Source: JBGSMF01 sp041740315 (lineage in GTDB: Bacteria > Chloroflexota > Anaerolineae > Fen-1058). From it: a stretch of 24,898 nt of DNA. The stretch lies in NCBI GenBank assembly GCA_041740315.1, contig JBGSMF010000147.1, forward strand, positions 1 to 24,898. The letters are read 5' to 3'. The first letter of the stretch is position 1, and every line of letters begins with the position of its first letter. Shown in pieces: positions 13,145 through 20,662 of the stretch. A model generated the notes under the pieces. The model was not told the DNA's origin. It made no database searches and saw only the letters and a list, made by a program, of their open reading frames with translations. Made by a program: the position numbers and the translations under genes.

Positions 13145-13972
13145 CTAAGCCCGGCGGGCATACACCTCGTCCACCGAACTCACCAGGTCGTGCAATTGAT
13201 TGACCTGCTCACCAATATCTTGGCGCAAACGCTGCGCCCGCCCGCTATCAATATCCTTCACGCCTAACAGTTGCAGTTGCGAATAAACCGTGCCCAGCGC
13301 CGTGATGGTGCTATCCATTTGCAGATCGGCCTTTTGCATCATATTTTCCAGGTGTTTCAACGTAGCCAGTTGTTGCTCTTTGGCCTGGATGGTGCGCTGC
13401 ATTTGATCGCGCACCGTATCATCGTCTTCGTCTTGGAGTTGAACCTGCAAATTCTTGATAGCTTGCGGCACCGAACGAGAATCTTGATGCAGCATGTCAT
13501 CTTGCTGGTAAGCATCCAAGCGGGCGGCCAGGGTGTATATATTAGCAATCCACTCGTCAATTTGGCGGGCGGTTTCTTGCAGATGGTCGCGAATCAGGCC
13601 CTCGCGCGCGCGCGAGGATGCTTCAGTAATGCGTTGGCGGTATTCGAGCGCCTTGATAATTTGGGACTGCAATTCCTTGTTTTCAATCCGAGCCGGGTTA
13701 AAATCACGGCGCAGCATCTCGGCTACCACGCGCGCCCCAAAGGCAGGATCGGTGAGCATGCTGGCAATCAGCGCGCCCCACGCCACCGCGCCGCCAACAA
13801 CCCAATACCACGGCTGCCATTGCCAATTAAAAAACGGGAAAGAAGGGGCGAGGGCAGTCAACAATATTGTCAAGGCAAGAACCACTGCGCTCTTCCAATC
13901 AAACACAGCATGTTCAATCATGGCTTGCAAGGCTCGGCGTTCAAGTGTTCGGCGTGCATTTGGCTGGCTCAT
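13145..13972 (-). CDS. Two-helix membrane-anchored coiled-coil protein, unknown family
   Basis: 275 residues. Two transmembrane helices near the N-terminus (about 27-45 and 55-75; VVLALTILLTALAP and VVGGAVAWGALIASML) are followed by some 190 residues that are almost entirely charged helix: ENKELQSQIIKALEYRQRI, ARQIDEWIANIYTLAARL, RDQMQRTIQAKEQQLATLKHLENMMQ. This pattern predicts a cytoplasmic coiled coil, similar in style to PspA partners, but I recognise no named domain. The protein lies between the zinc-ribbon/TPR protein and NfeD genes with short gaps (14 and 21 bases), so it is part of the same unit. GGGAG precedes ATG 13972. A membrane adaptor for PspA or SPFH scaffolds is an inference only. 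Confidence 0.8.
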   Translation of the reverse strand: MSQPNARRTLERRALQAMIEHAVFDWKSAVVLALTILLTALAPSFPFFNWQWQPWYWVVGGAVAWGALIASMLTDPAFGARVVAEMLRRDFNPARIENKELQSQIIKALEYRQRITEASSRAREGLIRDHLQETARQIDEWIANIYTLAARLDAYQQDDMLHQDSRSVPQAIKNLQVQLQDEDDDTVRDQMQRTIQAKEQQLATLKHLENMMQKADLQMDSTITALGTVYSQLQLLGVKDIDSGRAQRLRQDIGEQVNQLHDLVSSVDEVYARRA

Positions 13973-13986
13973 AACTTCTCCCGTTG

Positions 13987-15486
13987 TCAGTTGTCTTGGC
14001 GAACCCCAGAGTAGCGGGCGCGTTCTTCTGCAATGATACTGGCAAGCCTGCGCACCTCGGCCTCATCGGGCGCTATTCGCTTGGCCTCATCCAGCGCCAA
14101 GGCGGCGCGCTCGTAGCGCCTGAGCCGGGCATAGGTGGAGGCCAACGCCAGGTGATAAGCAATCATGCCAGGCGCATTGGCAACCGCGCGCTGAAAATGA
14201 ATCAACGCCTTGGCCCACATCTTGCGGCGGGCATAATCGCGCCCTCGCATATAGTAGGCCGAGTGAGATTTAATGTCCCTATCGAGCTCGCAAAAGATGC
14301 GCCCGCCCTTGACCATAAAGTCTTCTTGCAGGCGAAGCACCAGTAGCAGCAGCAGCAAGGCCAGGATAATGCTGCCGGCATTCTGCCAACTCACCTGGGC
14401 CGCTGCCAAAGCGTTTACTCCACCATACACCAAGTTAACACCTGCCAAAAACAATGCAAACCAGTAAAATGGTCGCCAGCGCGAGTAAATCAGCACAATC
14501 AGAACTAGCTGGACAACCAATCCCAGCACAAACAGATAGAAACTCAGCAGAGGCAATACCGCCAACAATTCAGCTGCAATCTCTGGCGCCAGTGTGGAGT
14601 GCCCCAGGTATACCCCCAGAAATTGATCCACCGTCGCAATCCGGCCATCAGAGAAAAATGGCTGGATGTTGAAAAACCCCCAAGACACAAAGGCAAACAT
14701 TTGCCACAACATGCCCAAGCCCAGAGTCATAACTGCCATCCACAAAGCCTTTGACCGCTTTCGCAGCCTGGGCGCGCCCTCCCACAACTGGCCGCCGCAC
14801 GCTTGGCATTTTTTGTCTTCCACCTCGGTTGGCTCAGCGCAGTATGGACACAGGGTCTCATCTTCAAATTCGCCCATCCTTGTCTGAGCATCCCCCTCCA
14901 ACTCTGACCAGCGGGGAATAACCGGCGGCTCGGAAGGCAAGGGCACATGGGAACCGGGCGCTGGCGCTGCGGCCTCATCCATTTCATCCTCTGCCGGCGC
15001 GGCAGCCGGGCGCAAAATGGCCGCCGCCAGACTGGGCGAGCGCCTGTCGCTGTGGGCATAGCTCTCCTCAATTGAAGGCGGCGTATAGGTTTCTGCTTGT
15101 TGCGCCGATTGATCCGCATCGCCAGAGGGCGCCAGCGGTCCTTGCAACACAGCCGCAGCCAGGGTAGGCGCAGCCGAGCGGCTGACAAAATGGCTCTTTT
15201 TTGGAGGTTGGCGCAGGCGAGAGGGAGCGGCGCTTTGCTTATCCAATAATTCCAATCCACGGCGCGCAATTTGGCTGTTGGGATCGAGCGCCAACATATT
15301 TTCCAGGCAGATTCTGCGGTCATCAGGATTGGTTGAAACTTCAGACAGCCAAAGCCAAGCCGTGATGTTGCGCTCGTCTCGCTCGACAATCCGCATCAGC
15401 AAGTCGCGCGCCATTTGGATCTCTCCGGCTTTGGCCGACGCAACCGCCAGCTTGAGCATCTCATCCAATTCTTGATTTGAACTCAC
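13987..15486 (-). CDS. Zinc-ribbon/TPR polytopic membrane protein
   Basis: 499 residues. N-terminal residues 1-84 form TPR-like helices (LKLAVASAKAGEIQMARDLLMRIV, then AWLWLSEVSTNPDDRRICLENMLALDPNS). A Pro/Ala-rich linker (85-200) carries a twice-used motif, PTLAAAVLQ (107-115) and PSLAAAILR (151-159). A zinc ribbon follows with Cys213, Cys216, Cys227 and Cys230 (CPYC...CQAC). Four transmembrane helices lie at about 247-272, 305-333, 338-362 and 370-385. A C-terminal TPR region (410-490) includes WAKALIHFQRAVANAPGMIAYHLALASTYARLRRYERA. It probably works as a membrane scaffold with cytosolic TPR faces. The start is GTG at 15486, with GGAG 8 bases ahead. It sits 43 bases after the VWA gene in the same unit. 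Its function is unknown. Confidence 0.85.
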   Translation of the reverse strand: MSSNQELDEMLKLAVASAKAGEIQMARDLLMRIVERDERNITAWLWLSEVSTNPDDRRICLENMLALDPNSQIARRGLELLDKQSAAPSRLRQPPKKSHFVSRSAAPTLAAAVLQGPLAPSGDADQSAQQAETYTPPSIEESYAHSDRRSPSLAAAILRPAAAPAEDEMDEAAAPAPGSHVPLPSEPPVIPRWSELEGDAQTRMGEFEDETLCPYCAEPTEVEDKKCQACGGQLWEGAPRLRKRSKALWMAVMTLGLGMLWQMFAFVSWGFFNIQPFFSDGRIATVDQFLGVYLGHSTLAPEIAAELLAVLPLLSFYLFVLGLVVQLVLIVLIYSRWRPFYWFALFLAGVNLVYGGVNALAAAQVSWQNAGSIILALLLLLLVLRLQEDFMVKGGRIFCELDRDIKSHSAYYMRGRDYARRKMWAKALIHFQRAVANAPGMIAYHLALASTYARLRRYERAALALDEAKRIAPDEAEVRRLASIIAEERARYSGVRQDN

Positions 15487-15529
15487 TCTGCTTTCTCCAA
15501 ATCAGTTCAACCAACCAAGACCCGCGCCA

Positions 15530-17221
15530 TTAAAAATATGTTGAAAGAATCTTGTACAGCTCGCGGATTGTTTCCAGCGTTCCTTCGCGCGTCTGGCCGC
15601 CGGTAGCGTCTGAAAGCGACTGGAGCGTATTATAATCGGCATCGCGGCCATAAGCCACCGCAAACACAATCACCGGCACGCCCGTCTGATTGCCATTGCG
15701 CATCTGGTTAATCAAGCGGCTGCGCGTAATATTCGAGTTGTTTTCCAGGCCGTCGGTCATGACCACGATGGCATTGATGCGCTCCTTGTCGTTCAAGCTC
15801 TGCAACGTTTCATAAGCTGCCCGCACACCATCGAGCATGGCCGTATCGCCGCGCGCCACCAGGCCGTCTACTGTTGTCAGCAAGTCTTGGCGGCTGGTTT
15901 TGAGCGGCTCTGGCGGTATATCCATATACACGTTGGAAGAAAAAGCCACCAGGCCTACCCGCTCTTCGTCGGTCGGGATTTGCTCGATAAAAGTGCGCAG
16001 AGCCTCTTTGACATTAGCCATCTTGCTGCCCTGCATGCTGCCCGAAGTATCTACCACCAGGATGACATTGGTGCGGCGCTTGGTCAGCCACCAACTTTGC
16101 CGAACCGTATCCAGCACGACCGGCGCAGGCACCTGCAGGCTGGTCACCGGCTGGGCCGGGTCCACGCCGTTGTCGGCGCGAATCGGCGAGCCGGGCAGGT
16201 CAAGCCGCACCGAGAGGTCGGCAGGCCGGTAGCCCAAAGACAGGATTTTTTGCTGTGCTTCGGCAGAGCGGACAAACTCGGCAAAGCGCGTGAACGCAAG
16301 GCGCTGCACATCTGATAGCCCCGGCTGCTCGAGCAAAGCCAGAGGATGGTCTTGCCACAATGCCCCCTCTAGCGGGTAAATTGCCACCAGGTCAGCGCCC
16401 TGGCTTCTGGCCCAAATGACCAATTGCTCCGAGCAGATAAAGGCATCCAGGTAACTGCGCCCTTCCTTGACCGCTCGCTGAACTGTGGGCCACTCGCCTT
16501 CGCCGTAATAACGCACGGTGCGCTCAATCGCCCCCACATAGTCCAAGGTGCGCTGCGCGAGCACGTCCTCGCTAGTCAGACCGCGCGTCTTGCCTGCCCC
16601 GGCGTAAAATTCAGCCAGCGTGGCCAACAAGCCAGAAGCCGATGCTGTAGAAGGATGGCTCCATTTAAAATTTGGGTCAGCTTGAGCCTTGGCCAATAAA
16701 TCGCTCCACCCCAGGGCTTTGCCAGGATAGCCCATCTCTTGGGCCACCTCTCGCCACATGGCAATCACCACCGGCGAGACAGCATAACGCACCGTTTGGC
16801 CCACCAGGCTGCCCTCGCCGCCGTGGGCATCGGCCCAGGCTCGGTCAAGCTGCCCCAGCCAGATGGAAGAATCAGGCGAGATAGCTTGCACCTCTCCCGC
16901 CAGCGCAGCCTGAATCATCGCGTCTGGATCAAGTTCAACAATTGAGATAGAGAGGCGGGCGCCATCTGACGCCTTGGGGTTCTGGGCATTAAAGTCATTG
17001 ACAAGAGTCTTGAACAGTTCAGCCTTTTCTGGCGAATAGGCAATGACAACCTGGCGATTGGGCAATGGCGTGGTGGGCACAAGGTTTGGAGCTAATCGAG
17101 TGGTGGTGAGCCAACAGACGGCGCATCCACCCAGCACTATCAGCGCCAAGGCCGCCAATATAATGAGGACAACATTAGGATTAGAACTTGATTTGCGAGT
17201 GCGCGTATAAGCTCGACTCAT
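15530..17221 (-). CDS. Extracellular solute-binding/VWA fusion protein, membrane-anchored
   Basis: 563 residues. An arginine-rich start and one hydrophobic helix (18-37) anchor it; GGC at 31-33 is a possible but poor lipobox. Residues 55-340 resemble a bacterial extracellular solute-binding domain (VVIAYSPEKAELFKTLVNDFNAQNP opening, MAMW-type hinge, YRPADLSV end). Residues 384-563 form a von Willebrand A domain with a complete MIDAS: DTSGS (Asp391, Ser393, Ser395), Thr460 in RGDTAMLDG and Asp490 in MTDGLEN. It therefore can bind a divalent cation and a protein ligand outside the cell. The solute-binding half is related to the protein encoded next upstream (17261-18448). AAGGTGA precedes ATG 17221. 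NCBI-style naming would be substrate-binding and VWA domain-containing protein. Confidence 0.9.
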   Translation of the reverse strand: MSRAYTRTRKSSSNPNVVLIILAALALIVLGGCAVCWLTTTRLAPNLVPTTPLPNRQVVIAYSPEKAELFKTLVNDFNAQNPKASDGARLSISIVELDPDAMIQAALAGEVQAISPDSSIWLGQLDRAWADAHGGEGSLVGQTVRYAVSPVVIAMWREVAQEMGYPGKALGWSDLLAKAQADPNFKWSHPSTASASGLLATLAEFYAGAGKTRGLTSEDVLAQRTLDYVGAIERTVRYYGEGEWPTVQRAVKEGRSYLDAFICSEQLVIWARSQGADLVAIYPLEGALWQDHPLALLEQPGLSDVQRLAFTRFAEFVRSAEAQQKILSLGYRPADLSVRLDLPGSPIRADNGVDPAQPVTSLQVPAPVVLDTVRQSWWLTKRRTNVILVVDTSGSMQGSKMANVKEALRTFIEQIPTDEERVGLVAFSSNVYMDIPPEPLKTSRQDLLTTVDGLVARGDTAMLDGVRAAYETLQSLNDKERINAIVVMTDGLENNSNITRSRLINQMRNGNQTGVPVIVFAVAYGRDADYNTLQSLSDATGGQTREGTLETIRELYKILSTYF

Positions 17222-17260
17222 TGCATCACCTTATCATGGTTACTTGATGCTGGCAAGAGA

Positions 17261-18448
17261 TCAACGCTTGGCCACATTCAGGTCAAACCAGCGCAAGAGC
17301 GCCTGCAGCACCTCGCGGTCAGGCGAGCGCATAGCCGAGGCCCTAGAAACAACCTCAACCACGCCTTGCCCTTGCCACTGTGTGAACAGGCTATCGGCCC
17401 CAGCTACGCTCACACCGCCCAAGGCGGGCCGCAAGCCATAATTGACAGCCTGGGACTGCACTTGTTTGGACAACAAATATTTCTCAAATTCCAGCGCGGC
17501 GTTTTTCTCTTCAGCGGTGGTTTCCGTGCCCATCCAAACTGAAAATGGGAAATCGAACCAGGTGACATACTTGGGATAGCGCACCACCAGCGGCTCGTTC
17601 CAGCGTATTTGTATGCCCTCCATGTTCTTGAGCAGATCGCTTTCCAACAACTGCCCGCCGTCGCCTACCGTGTAACCCAACAGGGCAAAATCTTCGGCGG
17701 TATAGGCGCTGGCGCCCGACAGATCGGTGACCGAGCTCATCAATTCCTTGAGCCAATTTTGAAACGCAGGGTCGGTCACATCAGCCACACTGATATCGGG
17801 CCGGTCATAATACTCGCCGGCGGCGGCAACCATGGCCGCCAGGCCGCCAACATTTTTGCGCGGGTTGGGCACAACCAACTTGAAATAGCCCCATTCTTGG
17901 TTGCCACCCAGTTCAGGCCAGCCGCCAGGGGCAATCGCCGCATCGTGCAAGGTTTTCCAGTTAATGTCGCCATACTTGAGCTCCAGCACGCTAGCGCGGC
18001 TCTGGTAAATGCCCCAGGCAAAGAGCGAAAGCGCAATAGGACGCGCGCGGTACTCGCCATCGGTCAAAAATACATCGCGGCCAAGCCGGTCTTTGTAGGC
18101 GGCATTGGCAAGCTCGACCAGGTAGCGGCTATCTGGAATCCAGGCGGTGGGCTTGGTTTCAAACGAATCACTGTCATAACGGGCCAGCGCCGACAGGCCA
18201 TCCATTGGGATAATTGTGACATGGATGGCACGTCCGTCCAGCTTGTGATTTTCCTGATTAAAGGTCTTGGCGGCCTCGTTCACCCACGATTCAGCCGGCA
18301 GCGCCACCACTACGCGCACTTCCAAAGGTTGGTTCGTGGGCACGGCTGGAACACCCTGCCCAGACAGCCAAGGCCACAATAACCCGGCTGCCACAATGAC
18401 CAGCGCAATGACAATAACGACAAAAAAGATTATGCGTGTGCGGTTCAT
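17261..18448 (-). CDS. Membrane-anchored extracellular solute-binding-like protein
   Basis: 395 residues with an uncleaved-looking N-terminal anchor (FFVVIVIALVIVAAGLLWPWL, 8-28) and an external domain. The opening VRVVVALPAESWVNEAAKTFNQENHKLDG, then AWIPDSRYLVELAN, SLFAWGIYQSRA and GNQEWGYFKLVVPNPRKNVGGLAAM, follow the course of type II solute-binding folds, as does the NYGLRPALGG end. It is the VWA-less counterpart of the next gene (15530-17221): same anchor type and same domain order before the VWA. It has no transporter permease next to it, so a scaffold or sensor role is as likely as uptake. It is 161 bases after pspA, with a stem-loop in the gap, and 39 bases before the VWA gene. Confidence 0.82.
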   Translation of the reverse strand: MNRTRIIFFVVIVIALVIVAAGLLWPWLSGQGVPAVPTNQPLEVRVVVALPAESWVNEAAKTFNQENHKLDGRAIHVTIIPMDGLSALARYDSDSFETKPTAWIPDSRYLVELANAAYKDRLGRDVFLTDGEYRARPIALSLFAWGIYQSRASVLELKYGDINWKTLHDAAIAPGGWPELGGNQEWGYFKLVVPNPRKNVGGLAAMVAAAGEYYDRPDISVADVTDPAFQNWLKELMSSVTDLSGASAYTAEDFALLGYTVGDGGQLLESDLLKNMEGIQIRWNEPLVVRYPKYVTWFDFPFSVWMGTETTAEEKNAALEFEKYLLSKQVQSQAVNYGLRPALGGVSVAGADSLFTQWQGQGVVEVVSRASAMRSPDREVLQALLRWFDLNVAKR

Positions 18449-18547
18449 AACCGACCCCTTCCGTCAATTAATAGACCCAACTGAAAACAACAACTCGGAT
18501 GCCCCGCCAGCCAGCCCGTTGGGGCATGGCCAGCAGGCAAGACAATA

Positions 18548-18573
18548 GGGCGAGGCCATCACCGACCTCGCCC
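18548..18573 (-). terminator. Stem-loop between pspA and the solute-binding gene, possible attenuator
   Basis: GGGCGAGG (18548-18555) pairs perfectly with CCTCGCCC (18566-18573) around a 10-base loop, 36 bases past the pspA stop on the - strand. Only a weak T-containing stretch (TATTGTCTTG) follows, so partial termination or transcript stabilisation is more likely than a full stop; this would let pspA be made in excess over downstream genes (inference). Confidence 0.45.
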
Positions 18574-18609
18574 GGTTCTGGTTCACTTTCCGAACAAGCG
18601 AGGATGTTA

Positions 18610-19284
18610 CTACATTCCCAGGCGCTTTTTGCGCTCGGCCAACTGGGCATCAATTTCGGCCCTGCCCAAAGCATCATCTACCTGCTCTGACAAGCGCGCG
18701 GTGGCCATTTCGGCGCGCGCATCGGCCTTGTCGAGCCGGGAGCGAATGCCTTCGGTGATGCGGGCAATATCGGCATCACCCACCCCTTCCAGGTCTTTGA
18801 GCGAGCGAATGGCCCCAACCGTCTTTTCCTTGGCCTTGGCCAGCTCGAGCAGCGCCTCCATCTCTTCGCGCTGCTGCTTGATGGTCGTCAGCTTGGCTTC
18901 TAGCTTGAGCTTGGAGTCAAGCAGTTTTTGGTATTCGGCCTGAGTCTTGTCATAGTCGGTCCTGTATTGGGCCAGCAAACCATTGGACGAGTTTAGCTTG
19001 GCCTGCACTGCGGCGGCCAAATCTTCTTTGCCCTGCCGGAGCAGTTCGTCAATCTGGGCGTCAAACTTGGCTGCATCAGCCTGGTATTGATCTACCTTGC
19101 GCTTGAGTGTTTTGACATTGCCTCCGATGGTGGCAGCCGCATCTTCCAACGCATCCAGATTATTCTCGGCCTGGCGGATATATTCGTCAAAGACCGCCAA
19201 CGAATTGCTCTTGAGGGCCGAGTCAACCATTGCATGCAGGTTGGCCGAAATCAACGTGCCAACTTTTTCTAATAGTGATGCCAT
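18610..19284 (-). CDS. pspA: PspA/IM30 family membrane-stress protein
   Basis: 224 residues, nearly all helical. It opens MASLLEKVGTLISANLHAMVDSALKS, the membrane-binding amphipathic helix of PspA/IM30, and goes on with VFDEYIRQAENNLDALEDAAATI and a long coiled coil (LKRKVDQYQADAAKFDAQIDELLRQGKEDLA). PspA/IM30 proteins polymerise on the inner face of the membrane, belong to the ESCRT-III superfamily and counter loss of membrane integrity. Of two close ATG codons I choose 19284: AGGAGG (19291-19296) is 6 bases ahead of it but touches the ATG at 19290. The gene lies 85 bases after the REC-kinase gene. A PspF activator gene is absent and the upstream sequence has no good sigma54 promoter. Confidence 0.9.
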   Translation of the reverse strand: MASLLEKVGTLISANLHAMVDSALKSNSLAVFDEYIRQAENNLDALEDAAATIGGNVKTLKRKVDQYQADAAKFDAQIDELLRQGKEDLAAAVQAKLNSSNGLLAQYRTDYDKTQAEYQKLLDSKLKLEAKLTTIKQQREEMEALLELAKAKEKTVGAIRSLKDLEGVGDADIARITEGIRSRLDKADARAEMATARLSEQVDDALGRAEIDAQLAERKKRLGM

Positions 19285-19369
19285 AATCATCCTCCTTTGA
19301 TCTAATTTTTGGTTAATAGTTTACCACTAAACAAGCAATATGCATGACGCCATCCTGACACTCGACTGA

Positions 19370-20488
19370 CTAGCCCGCGGCTAAGGCTGTGGCCGGCCTG
19401 GGCAGAATGATGGTGAACGTGCTGCCCATACCGGGCTCGCTTTGCACCTCTACACGGCCGCCGTGCAAAGTAGCCACTTGCTTGACAATGAACAAGCCAA
19501 CACCCGTGCCTTGTTGTTCCATCCGCTCGCGGTTAATTTGAGAAAATAGCTCGAACAATCGAGCTTGCTCGTCTGGGCTGACCCCAATCCCTTCATCGCT
19601 CACCGCAAAGTAAACCGCGTTATCATCTGCCCAGGCCCGCACCTGGACAACACCCCCAGAGCGCTTGGAAAATTTGATTCCATTGCTCACCAGGCGCTCA
19701 ACAGCACCCACCAGATAGGCCGAATGGCAAAGCAAAACAGGCAAACTGTCTGGCAAGTGGCGTTTCAATTCCACATGCCGGGCGGCGGCCAGTGTCTCCA
19801 TCGAATCAAGCCTTTTAGCGATTTGAACAACCAGGTCATCACACGGCGCGCACTCTAGCCGATAAAGAGACTCGATCTCGCCTGTCTCTATCATCACCAC
19901 AAACAAGAAATCTTCCACCAAGCGTTTAAGCCGGTCGCTGCCCTTGCGGATATAGCTCAACACATCTTTGAGCTGCCGAGCGTCAAATTCGGCGCTTTGG
20001 AGCAGCTCGGTGTAGCCAGAGATATAAGTAAGCGGGGTGCGAAACTCGTGGCTGAGAGTATTTAGGATGCCCTGTTTGAGGCGCGCCAGCTCGGCGTTGG
20101 CCACCTGCCGCACAACCTTGACCCGTTCGATTTTTGAGCTTACGGCCACCAACAGGTCTTCTATCTCAAAAGGTTTCACCAGATAATCATCGGCGCCCAA
20201 GCGCTTGCCCAGGCGAATATCTACCTTTTGCCCTTTGGCCGTCAGGAAAATAAACGGTGTGGCCGCCCAGGCGGGATTGCTGCGCACCTGGTTAAAGAGT
20301 TCATAGCCATCCATGATCGGCATCATGATGTCTGAAAGGATCAGGTCAAATAGGCCTTGCTCCAGGCAAGCCAAAGCCTCTGATCCGTTGCTGGCCGGTT
20401 GGGTTTCATAGCCGGCCAAGGTCAGCGCATCGCAGATTCCCTGCACCATGTGACGATCATCTTCAACCACCAAAATTCGTAGCGGCAT
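19370..20488 (-). CDS. Response-regulator/histidine-kinase hybrid (REC-HisKA-HATPase)
   Basis: 372 residues, soluble. The N-terminal receiver domain has the full active site: Asp10 and Asp11 (VVEDD), phospho-acceptor Asp53 (LILSDIMMP), Thr83 and Lys105 (DYLVKPF). A kinase core follows with the phospho-accepting His147 in NTLSHEFRTPLTYISGY, an N-box variant RLVSNGIKFS, the G1 box VSDEGIGVS and the G2 box GTGVGLFIV. It carries no sensor or DNA-binding domain, so input must come from another protein. The eight-GAF protein encoded just upstream on the same strand is the obvious candidate. AGGGAGA precedes ATG 20488. The gap to the GAF gene (154 bases) is mostly a mobile palindrome. Confidence 0.92.
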   Translation of the reverse strand: MPLRILVVEDDRHMVQGICDALTLAGYETQPASNGSEALACLEQGLFDLILSDIMMPIMDGYELFNQVRSNPAWAATPFIFLTAKGQKVDIRLGKRLGADDYLVKPFEIEDLLVAVSSKIERVKVVRQVANAELARLKQGILNTLSHEFRTPLTYISGYTELLQSAEFDARQLKDVLSYIRKGSDRLKRLVEDFLFVVMIETGEIESLYRLECAPCDDLVVQIAKRLDSMETLAAARHVELKRHLPDSLPVLLCHSAYLVGAVERLVSNGIKFSKRSGGVVQVRAWADDNAVYFAVSDEGIGVSPDEQARLFELFSQINRERMEQQGTGVGLFIVKQVATLHGGRVEVQSEPGMGSTFTIILPRPATALAAG

Positions 20489-20550
20489 TATCTTCTCCCT
20501 ACGCTAGTTCACGTCTCAAAACCCGTAGGCAGGCACTACACTACTAGTCT

Positions 20551-20662
20551 CAGTAGATCCAATTTTGGGAGCGGCGCGGGCTCCCACGCCCGCGTTTTTG
20601 CCTTTGCCAAGCACACTATGGGCGGCGTGGGAGCCGCCCCCGCTAGAATTTTGGATCTACTG
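20551..20662. mobile_element. 112-bp MITE with 12-bp ends and AGTCT target duplication
   Basis: The ends are CAGTAGATCCAA (20551-20562) and TTGGATCTACTG (20651-20662), perfect inverted repeats. The 5-bp direct repeat AGTCT flanks both sides (20546-20550 and 20663-20667). Inside are two GC-rich stem-loops: CGCGGG/CCCGCG (20575-20580, 20589-20594) and GGGCGGC/GCCGCCC (20620-20626, 20633-20639). GGCTCCCACGCC and GGCGTGGGAGCC can also pair across the element. It has no coding capacity. Its right end supplies the last codons and the stop of the eight-GAF gene. Confidence 0.85.

Noticed and set aside
17609..18382. 257-codon open frame on the + strand
   Set aside because: Antisense shadow of the solute-binding-like gene; no ribosome binding site or domain.
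19291..19369. Sigma54 promoter before pspA (TGGC...TTGC near 19340-19360)
   Set aside because: The GG and GC elements are three bases too far apart for a -24/-12 promoter, and no PspF-like activator is present.
20489..20642. Idea that the MITE cut an original GAF-histidine kinase gene into the GAF gene and the REC-kinase gene
   Set aside because: Removing the element and one AGTCT yields an in-frame TAG directly after the GAF part, and the REC-kinase has its own ribosome binding site and an intact receiver domain at its start.
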